Assembly (NCBI GenBank): GCA_011316305.1
Contig: SAUG01000104.1
Coordinates: 124,001 to 188,000 of the forward strand
Length of the DNA stretch: 64,000 bases
Direction of reading: 5' to 3'
Source of the DNA: Rusavskia elegans
Taxonomy: Eukaryota; Ascomycota; Lecanoromycetes; Teloschistales; Teloschistaceae
In this document: positions 22,451-32,800 of the stretch, in pieces
How positions within the stretch are numbered: position 1 is the first letter of the stretch
Layout: each line of letters starts with the position of its first letter
Program-made: the position numbers and the translations under genes
Notes under the pieces: model-generated
The model's database searches: none
What the model saw: the letters and a program-made list of their open reading frames with translations, nothing else
What the model was told of the DNA's origin: nothing

Positions 22451-25400
22451 ATGGATCCCGATGTCATGGCAGCGATAGCAGCGCTCGTTGTTGCTTTTGT
22501 CGCGTTTCTGGTAGCCTCGGCCCAGGCTGTCCAACAGTATTTGGTATCCGGCCAATTAATACGCCTCTGTGATTCGGTAGTGTACAACCAGATGCCCGGT
22601 CAAGGTCATCGAATATGGCAATTTTCTCAATTCAGATTTCGCGTTGTTTACTCCATCCCCCAAATCCATCTCCTACCCGATCTGTGGCTTGATATCTCAT
22701 CTCATGTTCGGCCTTTGCCACCAGATGCAGCACCGTTGCCAAACCTCAAGGTGCAAAAGTCCAAATCGACATCGGCAGCGCTTGCAGGAGAGGCTTCCTG
22801 GGTTTCATTCGTCCGGGCAGTTCAGTACTCTGCTGGGCGTTCAATGCGCTATGTGATGGTCGATGGTGATGCGGACCGGTGCCCATCAGACCTTCCTGTT
22901 GTGCCAATGCAACTGTCAATGAGAGATGTAACGGTAATGGCTCTTTCGGCAGGCATGCAGTGTACAGATGCCTCTTTTCAATCCCAGTCAATCTCTATCC
23001 AAGGTGACGCAGGTACAATTACTTGCTCGCGCCATCCCGTCCTCGGATCACTAATCCACTTTGCACAAAAACGAGCGCTTGAAGATCATGGTATTCAAGT
23101 TCTGGGTGGCACGATACAAGGCAACTGGGTGGCACGGATGTTGGACATTGTTACTGTCGCTGGTCATAGGTATGATTTGGTTGACAGGAAGCATTATGAA
23201 GAGGACGAAGGAGCTTGGATCAAAGCATCCGATAACAGGCCCCTTGTACTGGATCACAAGCCAGCATCACCATTGGTTAAGCCGCCAGCAAGTACAGTAC
23301 GTAGGCGGCGGCCTACGCATAACACTACAGCCGAGCTCGATCATGGCGATCCAGTGACCGAGAACTATGATCAAAAACCATCGGCCATACCTCTGCAGTC
23401 TGCGGAGAAGGGGGATCCGTTGATCAGTCATCGACCGCAAGACGGGAAGTGGGAATTTATTTCTGAATCAGTGGACCCGGTGGCCGAAAACAATGTTGTC
23501 TTGCTATCTCCGCATTCGGCACGCACGCCCCGTCACGAATCTCCTGTGCAATCCAGTTATACTCTGAAGACAATGCAGTATCAATTTCGTCGAGGGAGAC
23601 GAAAACCACAACCCAGGGATGCTGAATCGATCTTACCAATTGCAGAGCCAGTTAACAGCCCAGAGAATGATGGCAATCAAAACCTGCAACATGCTGTAAC
23701 ATACTGTAGTCCAGTAGCTGATGAGCTGAAGTCAGACTCTCTACCCTCTCATTCCCATATTGGTCTTTACCCAGTTGCTCACCATGGCAAGCTAGGTAAG
23801 ACACAACAGGGACAGCGCGTCACATCCCGGCTGGAGAATGGAGATAAGCAGGGCATATCGCAAGATCCCAACCGTGAGAACTCTAACATACAGCCGGTTG
23901 AGCCTCGCAATCTGCTTTTGTTAACCGATGGAACAAATTATACAGGACAAACGAGTGCTTTACCGGAAGGCTTTATCTCTCCAAAGTGGGACCAGGAAGT
24001 ACTACAGGACCAGGCTCGTCATGAATTTGTGGTCGATAAGTGGCAACGGACATTCCAGCAACGGCGAAAGGAGAGGTCTCGAGGAAGATCTCAGAATGAT
24101 CGGGACAGGCGTCCGGCTTCCAGACGTCGGCCAGCCCGATCGTCGAGAGAGCAAGCTTCTCTCGGTATAGCTCAGGAGCCGAAGCTAAGTTCGTCCGCAA
24201 GGCACGGAAAGCTAGCCATTGAAGAACGTCGCCGAACATCGAACTCCAAGAGGTTGGGTCACGAAAATCCTAATGTAGTGTTTGGTGATCGCCAAAGCGC
24301 CGAACATCACAAGAAGTCATTCTTAGAGCCAGGTGAAGACGAGCTAGTTCTAGATCATAAACGCAGGAAAACCAAGTCTCGCAGAGACACCAGCGGCTCG
24401 TCAGCCTCCTCGTCAACCTCACCCAAACTAGGGTCCTGGGGCTCTATTTATGGTAAACCACCCTTTCGAGGACATAGAGCCCCTGTTGAAAGGGGTCGTC
24501 GACGGTATTCAGAGTTGTACACCTCCCCCGCTGATGAGAGAACACCATATCAGATTGACTATGGTTTGCAACCTTACAGTAGTGGTCAAGCCAACCCAAC
24601 GCATGACATACATCATACCGCAAATACCTCCACGGAGCGCGGCAGGAAAAGGGTTCGATTGCTCGATCCGCCTGCGGGTGGCAATAGAAGTGAACTTAGT
24701 GAAGCATCGCCTTTTTCGCCTGCACAAGGAGTGCAGCCTTGCAAGCCTGCTCTCCGTGCGCCAACGGTGCAATTTCCCGAAGATCCGGATCTCATAAACC
24801 CAGGCGTCTTTGATACTAGCGTTAGATATATTCCTGAAGGCGCTCGATGGACTAAGATCCGTCGCGATCTGATCGATCCAGAGATACTCAACGATCGCCG
24901 AGAACGTTACGAGCAGATTGACGATCATATCATTGTTTTTCGGGTGCTAACCAGGGACGAAGTACAGCAGTACGCTGAGGCAACACAAGATCTCCGAGCA
25001 CAACAACGAATGCCTTTTTCGTACGTGGATGAAGACATACAAAGTGATCATGCTGGTGATGAGCACAGCTCTGAGGATTCCGACGACTCACATGTGTCGT
25101 TTGTTAGACGGCGCGACATGGAAGCGGAAAGGTCGGGGTCACTCATCGGTGACCTTGAACGCAAAACGACGCAGTCGAAAGACCACAAGTTTCCACCGAA
25201 TAAGGATACGACTGAAATACCCGAGAGCCCAAGCCAATCAGGAGATATCCACAGGGATCCGGATAAGCACACGATTGAATCTGCAAAGGATCGTGATCAG
25301 CAATATTCGTTCTCGGCCATCGAACCTGATGATATGGAAACTGGTTGGCAACAAACGTCAAATCCACGACAAGCGAGCAGACAACATACCAAGCAGCTGA

Positions 25401-27100
25401 TCTCGAACAACCGCAGCAGACGGATACCTTCGTCAGTGAGCACTGCACGCCAGAGATCAATTTCTCGTCATCAGTCTTATGGTACTGAAGGCATCCGGAC
25501 CTATTCTGAGGAGATCATGTTCCTTCGGTCTGATCATGTTTTGAAAAGGTTGACAGCTTGCACGGAGCGATGCAAGGACGTAACAGTAACGCTTCAATTC
25601 GTACGCTCGTCTCAACCTGAGCTTGGGCCGAATGTGTTAGACATGTATGAGTTGATTGAGGCAACAAATACCTCGGTCAAATCACTTCTGGCCAACATCG
25701 CACCTTTACGCGAGAACAAGAAAGTTGCAGATCTTGTCAACACAAAACTCGACTCATTATTGCTTGGACTTCAGACAAGTCTCGATGCCATACAAACAAA
25801 CTTTGATCTTTTCGACATAACGCCACTGAGATTCGAGGAACGGCAAAAAGCGTGGGAGAAAACGTTGGAGGCATTCGAAAGGCGGCACGCCTGTTCTATG
25901 CGTAGGTATCTCAGCATGGTTTGCAGCTTCAGTGCAGAGATAGCCTCCAACTTCCGAGCTGGGGTATTTACATCCCCTGGAGCCGATCTCTTGATGAAGC
26001 GGCTGTCCGAAGCAACTTTTGATAAAGGAGCTACCCCAGGACCAGCACCCATACCCGAAAATCTCTGTCGACGCGGTATATCCCAGTCCAGGTCGAGATA
26101 TTTCCAATCCCCATCACGATTCACCGATTCACCCCTTGGTAGTCCAATGAACAATGCCTTTCGCAGGTCGAGTCTCTATGATAAGGTGCCAAAGTACAAC
26201 TCTCGACGGATCCTTCCTAGGCGGGCTCATAGTGTAGCTGGTAGCAGCAATGATACGAGTAGCAGCTACTCAAGGACTGGTACCAACGACTCATCCGCGA
26301 GTGAGACGGATACGTCCTCCGCGACAATATCAAGCTCAAAGAATAGCCACACCGGCGAGATGAAGTGGTTTTGGATATGTCAGATGGATGTCCTTCCCGG
26401 TTACTTCGCCACGCCCTGGAAAGATGTGTTTGATTGTGCCGAGTGCATCGGAACCATCTCCGTACTATTGACATCTTTAGAACATTTCACCAACGAAACA
26501 AACCTCCAATTTGTCGCTACGCAACATCAAAACAAGCAGTGGCTGCGGCAGGGGAAAACGACGTATCCAAGCTACGCCCATAACGCTGTCGGAGGCATTG
26601 TCGTGGCTGGCGGTTATAAATCAACAACCTTTGATTCTTTCCGCAACTCTGTCGCTCCAATCGAGCTACTAAAGTCTTACGAGCATCAGGTCTCTCGTAA
26701 TTTCTCCTCTGGCGCCCAAGCAGTCATAGACAGTACTGCCGAACTCATGGGTCTCGACACCTGGCTCTCCATATCTGGCCGTCAACCAGAAATCATGAAT
26801 GGCCCAAGCGGTCTTTCACGGACTCTTCCCACATTGATCCAACAGATCATGACAGATTTCCACCTTGAGTTCACAAGTGTGGATCGGACGTCTAGAGACG
26901 AGGGTTCACGGATTATCAAGACAATATCTGATAGTCTCTTGGAATATTTAAAGGAACATGGTTTGGATGACGCCGAACGATTGTTTTGTATAGTGGCCTT
27001 GCTGAGAACGGTGAAGATGGCGCTGTGTGTTGCGAGGGGGACGGATACAGCGATGTTGAGGGATGTTCTCGTCCATGATATGCAAGTTTATCTTGCCTAA
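22451..27100 (+). CDS. Large conserved fungal protein of unknown function with N-terminal membrane segment
   Basis: A single 1549-codon open frame with no intron. Residues about 6-27 form one hydrophobic helix (AAIAALVVAFVAFLVASAQA), followed by a conserved-looking block with RIWQFSQFRFRVVYSIPQI. That opening recalls a family common in ascomycete genomes but, to my knowledge, functionally undescribed. Residues about 270-1,010 are low complexity: charged, Ser/Arg-rich, with basic clusters (DHKRRKTKSRRD near 635), probably disordered. Residues about 1,018-1,230 look helical. From about residue 1,300 to the end the sequence is ordered again (KWFWICQMDVLPGYFATPW onward). A regulatory or scaffold role at a membrane is conceivable, but I do not assign one. 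It is the first intact gene beside the degraded block and shows no RIP damage. Confidence 0.85.
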   Translation: MDPDVMAAIAALVVAFVAFLVASAQAVQQYLVSGQLIRLCDSVVYNQMPGQGHRIWQFSQFRFRVVYSIPQIHLLPDLWLDISSHVRPLPPDAAPLPNLKVQKSKSTSAALAGEASWVSFVRAVQYSAGRSMRYVMVDGDADRCPSDLPVVPMQLSMRDVTVMALSAGMQCTDASFQSQSISIQGDAGTITCSRHPVLGSLIHFAQKRALEDHGIQVLGGTIQGNWVARMLDIVTVAGHRYDLVDRKHYEEDEGAWIKASDNRPLVLDHKPASPLVKPPASTVRRRRPTHNTTAELDHGDPVTENYDQKPSAIPLQSAEKGDPLISHRPQDGKWEFISESVDPVAENNVVLLSPHSARTPRHESPVQSSYTLKTMQYQFRRGRRKPQPRDAESILPIAEPVNSPENDGNQNLQHAVTYCSPVADELKSDSLPSHSHIGLYPVAHHGKLGKTQQGQRVTSRLENGDKQGISQDPNRENSNIQPVEPRNLLLLTDGTNYTGQTSALPEGFISPKWDQEVLQDQARHEFVVDKWQRTFQQRRKERSRGRSQNDRDRRPASRRRPARSSREQASLGIAQEPKLSSSARHGKLAIEERRRTSNSKRLGHENPNVVFGDRQSAEHHKKSFLEPGEDELVLDHKRRKTKSRRDTSGSSASSSTSPKLGSWGSIYGKPPFRGHRAPVERGRRRYSELYTSPADERTPYQIDYGLQPYSSGQANPTHDIHHTANTSTERGRKRVRLLDPPAGGNRSELSEASPFSPAQGVQPCKPALRAPTVQFPEDPDLINPGVFDTSVRYIPEGARWTKIRRDLIDPEILNDRRERYEQIDDHIIVFRVLTRDEVQQYAEATQDLRAQQRMPFSYVDEDIQSDHAGDEHSSEDSDDSHVSFVRRRDMEAERSGSLIGDLERKTTQSKDHKFPPNKDTTEIPESPSQSGDIHRDPDKHTIESAKDRDQQYSFSAIEPDDMETGWQQTSNPRQASRQHTKQLISNNRSRRIPSSVSTARQRSISRHQSYGTEGIRTYSEEIMFLRSDHVLKRLTACTERCKDVTVTLQFVRSSQPELGPNVLDMYELIEATNTSVKSLLANIAPLRENKKVADLVNTKLDSLLLGLQTSLDAIQTNFDLFDITPLRFEERQKAWEKTLEAFERRHACSMRRYLSMVCSFSAEIASNFRAGVFTSPGADLLMKRLSEATFDKGATPGPAPIPENLCRRGISQSRSRYFQSPSRFTDSPLGSPMNNAFRRSSLYDKVPKYNSRRILPRRAHSVAGSSNDTSSSYSRTGTNDSSASETDTSSATISSSKNSHTGEMKWFWICQMDVLPGYFATPWKDVFDCAECIGTISVLLTSLEHFTNETNLQFVATQHQNKQWLRQGKTTYPSYAHNAVGGIVVAGGYKSTTFDSFRNSVAPIELLKSYEHQVSRNFSSGAQAVIDSTAELMGLDTWLSISGRQPEIMNGPSGLSRTLPTLIQQIMTDFHLEFTSVDRTSRDEGSRIIKTISDSLLEYLKEHGLDDAERLFCIVALLRTVKMALCVARGTDTAMLRDVLVHDMQVYLA

Positions 27101-27965
27101 GTCCGGAGGGTTTTGAAGCCACTCTCTTCCTTTCAACTGGTCCTGCAAAGCATACCATCGACATTCAGGTATCTGCCTCTTGTGTGCCGCCAGCAGTGTC
27201 CTGCGCATGCCACTCCTTACATTCTTGGTCTCTTCGACCGCTTTGGTGCACCTAACATGGCGGTGATCGATGCACCGATTGCAGCATCTCGTCATCTCAG
27301 GTGTCGTGCTGTACAGCTCGCATGAAAAACAACATGCACACCAACGTACACAAGAGTCAAAAGCCCCGGTAGCGATCTTATGAGCAAAGCATATAGCATA
27401 CAGCAGAGTTCTTCCGACTATTGCTAATCTGCGGATTTCCTCGATGCGTCATTTTGGCAGCCAGGATTTCAAGGGCCAGCCTTGGCTAACCCCTAACCCC
27501 TATTCTATCGGCTTGGCCCACGGGATCCTCATGACTAGAGGAACCACTCATTGACTGGAGCTAAGCAAGATTCGGTAATTCGGCGTGGGGTAGGTATATG
27601 ACTACAATTGGCTCAATCAGCCTCAAACGCCGCACGTAACGGCCAAAATCTCAGTGGGTCGTGGAACTTATATATCAAAGCCCGCATTCCTCCTTACGTT
27701 GGATTACAGTCCAGACTTGGGCTACACACCAAGCACCAGACAACTGCCTAAAACTGCTGCCGCTTCCAAGCCAATGTCACTGGCCTTGCTCTATCGACTT
27801 TTCATGTGGAGCAGATCTACAGCGCTATTCAAACAATCGCTAGGGCGGATTCCCCACACATCGAGGTACTGAATGTTGTGCGCTCTCTCATTGCGGTCTA
27901 CCATAGACACCACGGGCACCCTTTTTTCTCATCCCCACCCATCCTGTGCTCATATCACAGCTATA
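27101..27965. other. Intergenic region
   Basis: Downstream flank of the large gene. Short frames exist but none has a recognisable domain. A taacccctaacccct stretch near 27,488 is telomere-like but too short to be meaningful. Confidence 0.4.
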
Positions 27966-28578
27966 GGGACCACCACCTATCATATATCCAACTCCCCCTC
28001 GCACCGAGCGCAACCTCGTCAATCGACCAGCTCCTCAGGAAGTGGACATCACTGACGCTTTCCTACCGCAAAGACAAGCCGCCGAGCCACCCAAAGCGGC
28101 AACCATAATCACCAGCACCCAACTCCTCCTCCCAGTTGATTACCTACCTCTCGAATCTCCCTTCAATATCGTTATCCCCTTACGTTTTACAAACATACAG
28201 ATATCTCTATCCTGGAAGCATGATCCGCTGGACCCTATTGTAGACACCATAATCAACAAGATCAAACAACAATGCAGAGAATTTGACGAACGCCTTGAGG
28301 TGTGCGTTGGGTAAGTATACCCTGAACACCACTGTACATTCGGAAAACTCAAAGTCTTCGCCATCTTGGATGAGCTCGAAGAGCTAATGCGCCGGCGCTG
28401 GAAGAAGATAGATGTTGTTGTGAGGGCTATGATTGCTGGTGAGTTTAAGGAGGTATTTCCTGTGCCGGTGAGGGATTATCAGATGTCTTCGGATGATTTT
28501 GCGAGCGTCGTTTGGTTAAGGGTTTTTTGCGTTACTGGAGATCTTGTAGCAAAATGGTCGATGTATATTGCCACTTGA
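27966..28578 (+). pseudogene. Possible gene interrupted by one in-frame stop
   Basis: One plus-strand frame stays open from 27,966 to 28,578 apart from a single TAA at 28,312-28,314. Before it the frame reads ..LEVCVG; after it, KLKVFAILDELEELMRR and FPVPVRDYQMSSDDF. Both parts look like real protein (helical, with a Trp/Arg-rich middle). The TAA lies inside a good donor sequence (GTAAGT), yet I found no acceptor that removes the stop and keeps the phase, so either a disabled gene or an intron I cannot place is possible. No family was recognised. Confidence 0.4.
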
Positions 28579-28778
28579 TCGGATCTGCCAAATAGTATTT
28601 ACGATACCTTGAATGTTAAATGCACGGTATCAGGTCTCGGTATAGATTCGAGGTAATAATAATGTTTAGCATCGCGGACGTTTGTCGAACCGTTTTAAAA
28701 TGCTTCAAACCCAGTATACAGATGCCAGTCTGGGTCAACGAGTGGTTTATAACAGATCTATAGTCTAAAGGAAACTTC

Positions 28779-29047
28779 TTTTAATTATCTAGAATCTTCT
28801 ATTCTATAAAAGTTTTAGATTTTGTACTATTTAATTGAGCGATTATTTGTTGTAAAATTATTAGATTTTTTTTTTATTGAGATTTTTTGATCAAAATTTA
28901 TATATAAAAAAAGTTTTTTTTTTAATTTTTTTGAACTTTTTAAAATTTAAAAGTAAAAGTCTATAACTAAAAGTTAGTAATTATGAAAGTTATTTTCAAT
29001 TAACTAGAATTTTCTACCATCTAAAAGAATCAGATTTTGTATTGTTC
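28779..29047. repeat. A+T-rich island bounded by 54-bp imperfect direct repeats
   Basis: A roughly 0.27-kb patch of strongly A+T-rich DNA sits in balanced sequence. Its edges (28,779-28,832 and 28,994-29,047) share an imperfect direct repeat containing ctagaattttct and cagattttgta versus ctagaatcttct and tagattttgta. It could be a degraded miniature element (solo-LTR or TRIM-like). No coding capacity. Confidence 0.5.
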
Positions 29048-29055
29048 GATAACAA

Positions 29056-30177
29056 AGATATTTATAGCTATAGATCCATGCTGTCCGCGACGAGCCAGCT
29101 TCAATAGCCCCTATTACCTCCGATCTCCGTCCACGCAGCAGGCATCTCCGATCCAAGAGTCCTCCTACCTGCGATAGACGCTACTCGTACAGCCTTCTGG
29201 GCTTATTAAAACCGATCTCGATAACTAGTGAGTCAAGATTCGCAAAACTCCGCTATCACTGTTCTTGCCAGGGGCTGGGGATTGTAGGGTTGTAGGCGAA
29301 GGTGGTGGAGTTTTGACTGCAGATATCGTAGGCAGGGGAGGGAGCTTGTATGGGGATCCTGTGAAGGTGATGAGGAGCGTGAAGGGTGAGTTAGAGATAT
29401 GTGGTTTGAAGAGTTTCGCTGATTGTAGCGCGTTGCTTCGTGCTTCGGGATGGATCATCTTCTGTGGTAATTGCTTTCCTGTAAATCTTCTACGTCTCTT
29501 TATTTCGGATGTCATGAGCGATACTCACTCTTTAGTGCTATCCGATCAACGCAGCTGCAACGTGAGGGTCCGTGGGAATTGTCGGAACTGAGCGATTCGA
29601 GAGATAAGGATTAGGGGGTGAGATGGATGGGGAAGGGTTTCGGAAATGATATAATGATTATCGTCATCAATTAGAATCATAAGAAAGAAGAGGTGCTGTC
29701 GCTACTTGGGATAGAAGCCGAAGAGAGAATTTACTGCAGGCAGACAGGAACATTCTTCGGATAATTTGAAGCTGCATGTATGAAGCATCGAGCCTGTCAC
29801 TAGCTATCTTTGAGGCCTATACAGCTATGCTCGTTCTCCATTCGCAATGCCTCTAAATTTTTGCTGATGTGAGAGCGATAGTTCGATAGGCCTAGTGTCC
29901 GTTTCAGTACAGATCTTGTGTTAGGCTTTGAGGGGGCGGTACTTACATGATTCGTACATGCCATGTCAAGATAGATACGGCTGGTTCAACTCCCTTGGAG
30001 CTTTGTTGCTACTATCGCGGCGGATTCCGAAAGTGCCGTGCTCATATGGAGTGTACGTAAAATGGCGACTAGGTCTACTTGACTCGCTTGGCCACGCTTG
30101 TCAGTGAACATGTCTCCGCGGAGGACAAACAAACAGTACTCGCATCGTCTGTCTGTGGTATGGCAGACCCATTGCCC
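29056..30177. other. Intergenic region
   Basis: Overlapping short frames on both strands near 29,225-29,591 are mutually exclusive and show no known domain. The remainder is the 3' flank of the BTB gene. Nothing else was recognised. Confidence 0.4.
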
Positions 30178-31341
30178 TCATTCGGAGTCACTCTCATAAC
30201 GTGCCATCTTCTGAGCCCTATGCAATTTGTCCCTCCTCTGTTTGCGACCCATGTAAGAGAAGTACCATGTAGGCTGCGTATGCGTTCCAGCGCGGCAGCC
30301 GTGCACAAATTCGTGTTCCTTGGGCTTTCCATGGCTCCAGTAGTCGCCGTCCTCGTCATCAGCCTTTGAATCGTCCATGCAATCAAGACACAGTCCGTCA
30401 AAGTAGTTTTCAGTCTTAACTTTCCCCACTTCCACGGTCTTCTCGTAGTCTAGGCGGCAATCAGAGCAGGCGCTGGATGGTAGCTTGTAGGAAAATCTGG
30501 ATAGGCGACCGAGAATGCCAAACATTGACAGCTCTTGGGCGACACGTTCGAGAGGCCAGGCTCTGCAAACGGTCAATGCTTTCTCGTATCCCCACAGCGT
30601 CTTTTCCTTGCATGTGCATTCGGCTTTGAGTAGTTTATCGTTCGGCTCGTACATGTCACGGTGGAGGACGGTACGGAGACGGCCTTTGGCTGCGTTCAAT
30701 TGTTCTGCGCCAATCTATCAGCTCGAGACCAATAAGACACTGGTGAATCTGGAGGGGTTACGTATGACTCGTGGTGGTAGATGAAGGTCATGGAACCTCG
30801 TCGGATTGACTTCCCCAATGTGATGAGTATAACGATAGGCGCAGAATTCGGTAGCTTGCATAAACCCCTGGTAGTGGTCGAAGGTGTAGCATGGGTACAG
30901 GAGCCATTTGGGGTTGGGCAATAACTCCTGTAGATACTGCGCGTACCATCTAGAAATTGGCTGCTTCTGGTACCATGTTGCAAACCAATCTTTCAACTTC
31001 AGAATGTCGAAGCGATAACAGTCGGCGATCTTGGCCATATGCCACATGGCATGGATTGGCACGTCGAAACTTGGGGTGAGATGGTGGAGGACCTGAAACC
31101 AAATCTTGATGTAGGCGGTGGTCCAGTCTTTGAGTGTGACGGTGGTCTGATGGGCTTCCTTCCATTCTCCACCAAGCATGGAGGCAAAGATCTGCGAGCT
31201 GTCCATAAGGACTTTGCGAGACACTTTGAATACTTCGGTGCCGCGGATGATGGGTTCCTTGTTGATCCAAGGCTGGTCATGGTCCCATTCAATGACCTCA
31301 ACCAGGAAGTCGCCGTCTTCGGCAATGACAGTGGGTGACAT
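30178..31341 (-). CDS. BTB/POZ domain protein
   Basis: Two exons, 31,341-30,762 and 30,704-30,178, predict 368 residues. The 57-bp intron (30,705-30,761) has GTAACC at the donor and GCGCAG at the acceptor, and splicing keeps the frame. Residues about 8-110 resemble the BTB fold of fungal proteins: E-V-F-K-V-S-R-K-V-L-M then SQIFASMLGGEWKEA and a helical tail with MWHMAKIADCYRFDILKLKDW. The C-terminal part holds two Cys-x2-Cys pairs (CSDC, CLDC) and an Asp/Glu-rich run. BTB proteins mediate dimerisation and may serve as Cullin3 adaptors; the partner is not deducible. The start follows a stop-free leader and precedes the domain directly. Confidence 0.8.
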
Positions 31342-32207
31342 TTGAAGGCTTGGAAGAAATCAATGGATGAGTAATGAATTGGAATCATGGATCACGAGGC
31401 GTTTCAGTGTCGACGAGCCTGCTGATGCAAAGGATCTTGTTCAAGTATGGCTGGACGGCTGGACGATCTTATGAGACTCGGTGATATGAACGCGATGAGG
31501 TGGCAATAGATGGAAAGGAAGTAGAGGAAGATTATCGAAATAGAGTGAGGTCATCTCACTTAAGTGTGAAAAACACAGCCCAATGAATGAAGTGAATGAA
31601 GTGAAGTGTTGCCATATGAAAGGACCGTAATCGGTAAATCGGGAGGCACCACACTATCACTAAAAAACGACACCATAGAGATTACTATAAAACACTAGGC
31701 CGTTCAGCCAATTGGAGTGCTGGAATTAAGCTCCGCTACCCCCCCTATCTCGTTATTCTCATCAAATACAGCGATTTTGGCTCTGATTATCACCTACATA
31801 TGTTCATTTTAAATACTGGGTAACAGAATTTGTTAACGCTAAGGGTCAGCCCTAGGCGATAACATATTATAAGTGGTAGACTCGAGTCTTTCATACCTTA
31901 AAGAGTAATGCCAAGGTTATAGTGGAGAACGATGTTGAAGGAAAGAGACTTCTGTCATGCTGACTAAGCTAAGCCTTAACTACTGACAACGTGTACGGTA
32001 CTAAATACAAGACACGCTAAGGGTATACCCCATAGATTGGCACATTCTTAATGGTCGATAAAGGTACCCTATGCTATAATAGGCAATGGTGTTTTTTCCG
32101 GTCCATATGAAATTTGTCACCTTCAACGCGTTCCTTCATCCGAATCGCCTAGACGATAGCGCCCGCAAAAGACCAAGGCTGTACACCATCATGCTATGCG
32201 TTGACTG
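31342..32207. other. Intergenic region upstream of the BTB gene
   Basis: Mixed composition, with a short direct repeat of tgaatgaag near 31,582-31,605. No gene or RNA was recognised. Confidence 0.4.
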
Positions 32208-32800
32208 GTGAGTACTTATGCATTGCTTGCAGCACAAAAATTCAATCTGTACAGTAGTCGGCTGCAACGCCCAAGTTCTACCCAGCGTGATCGACCTCTC
32301 GACCACGGTAACCGACCATACAAGGCACGAGACGCCTCAGTAGACCACTCATCCGGACCTGGAGAAGGTAAGTCATGTTGTGAGAGACCAGCAAGACTGG
32401 TTGGATCGACTGTTCTGCGACTGACCGAATCAAAAGCCTCACCCCACTTACCCGAAGCCTGCAACTCTCAACCACGCATTCCAAGTCTCCATGTCGAATC
32501 TACCCCATCCCTCTCGTCAATGCCAACCGAGATCCTCACTAACGTCTTTGAATACTGCCCCAACCTTCCCACCGCAGCGAGCCTCGCGCGGTCCTCCAGG
32601 ACTCTCAACAACCTTTGGAACCGTCACGCCCCCTCGATCTGTGAAAAATTCTGACGCGGTCCACCAAACGCTACGACAGAGCCCGGACGTTCGCAGACGC
32701 TTTCATTGTATCCATGAGATCTTGGCCGGCTGCGAGCAAGCGATCCCGTGCTACCAATCGACCGGACTACGTTGGCCCTCTCTCGAATATCTGTACATCC
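32208..32800 (+). pseudogene. Decayed F-box-like gene copy
   Basis: The frame ending at 32,654 contains MPTEILTNVFEYCPNLPTAA then SLARSSRTLNNLW, closely matching the N-termini of the three intact F-box-like genes downstream (EIRLxIxExCPDxxTAxSLA). It stops directly after SICEKF. A frame shifted by one base then continues the similarity (LTRSTKRYDRARTFADAF, matching the K-R-T-x-x-C-Y region of paralogues) to about 32,730, after which it is lost. The shift follows an A5 run near 32,645. About 200 residues of the family's C-terminal part are missing, so this is a truncated, frameshifted relic. Confidence 0.7.

Noticed and set aside
22130..27325. Many short frames on both strands overlapping the 1549-codon frame
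   Set aside because: They lie entirely within or antisense to a long coherent frame and show no domain; they are shadows.
27488..27502. taacccctaacccct as interstitial telomere
   Set aside because: Only two imperfect units; too short to claim.
29225..29591. Overlapping frames of 96 (minus) and 108 (plus) codons
   Set aside because: They are mutually antisense, without known motifs or supporting context, so neither was annotated.
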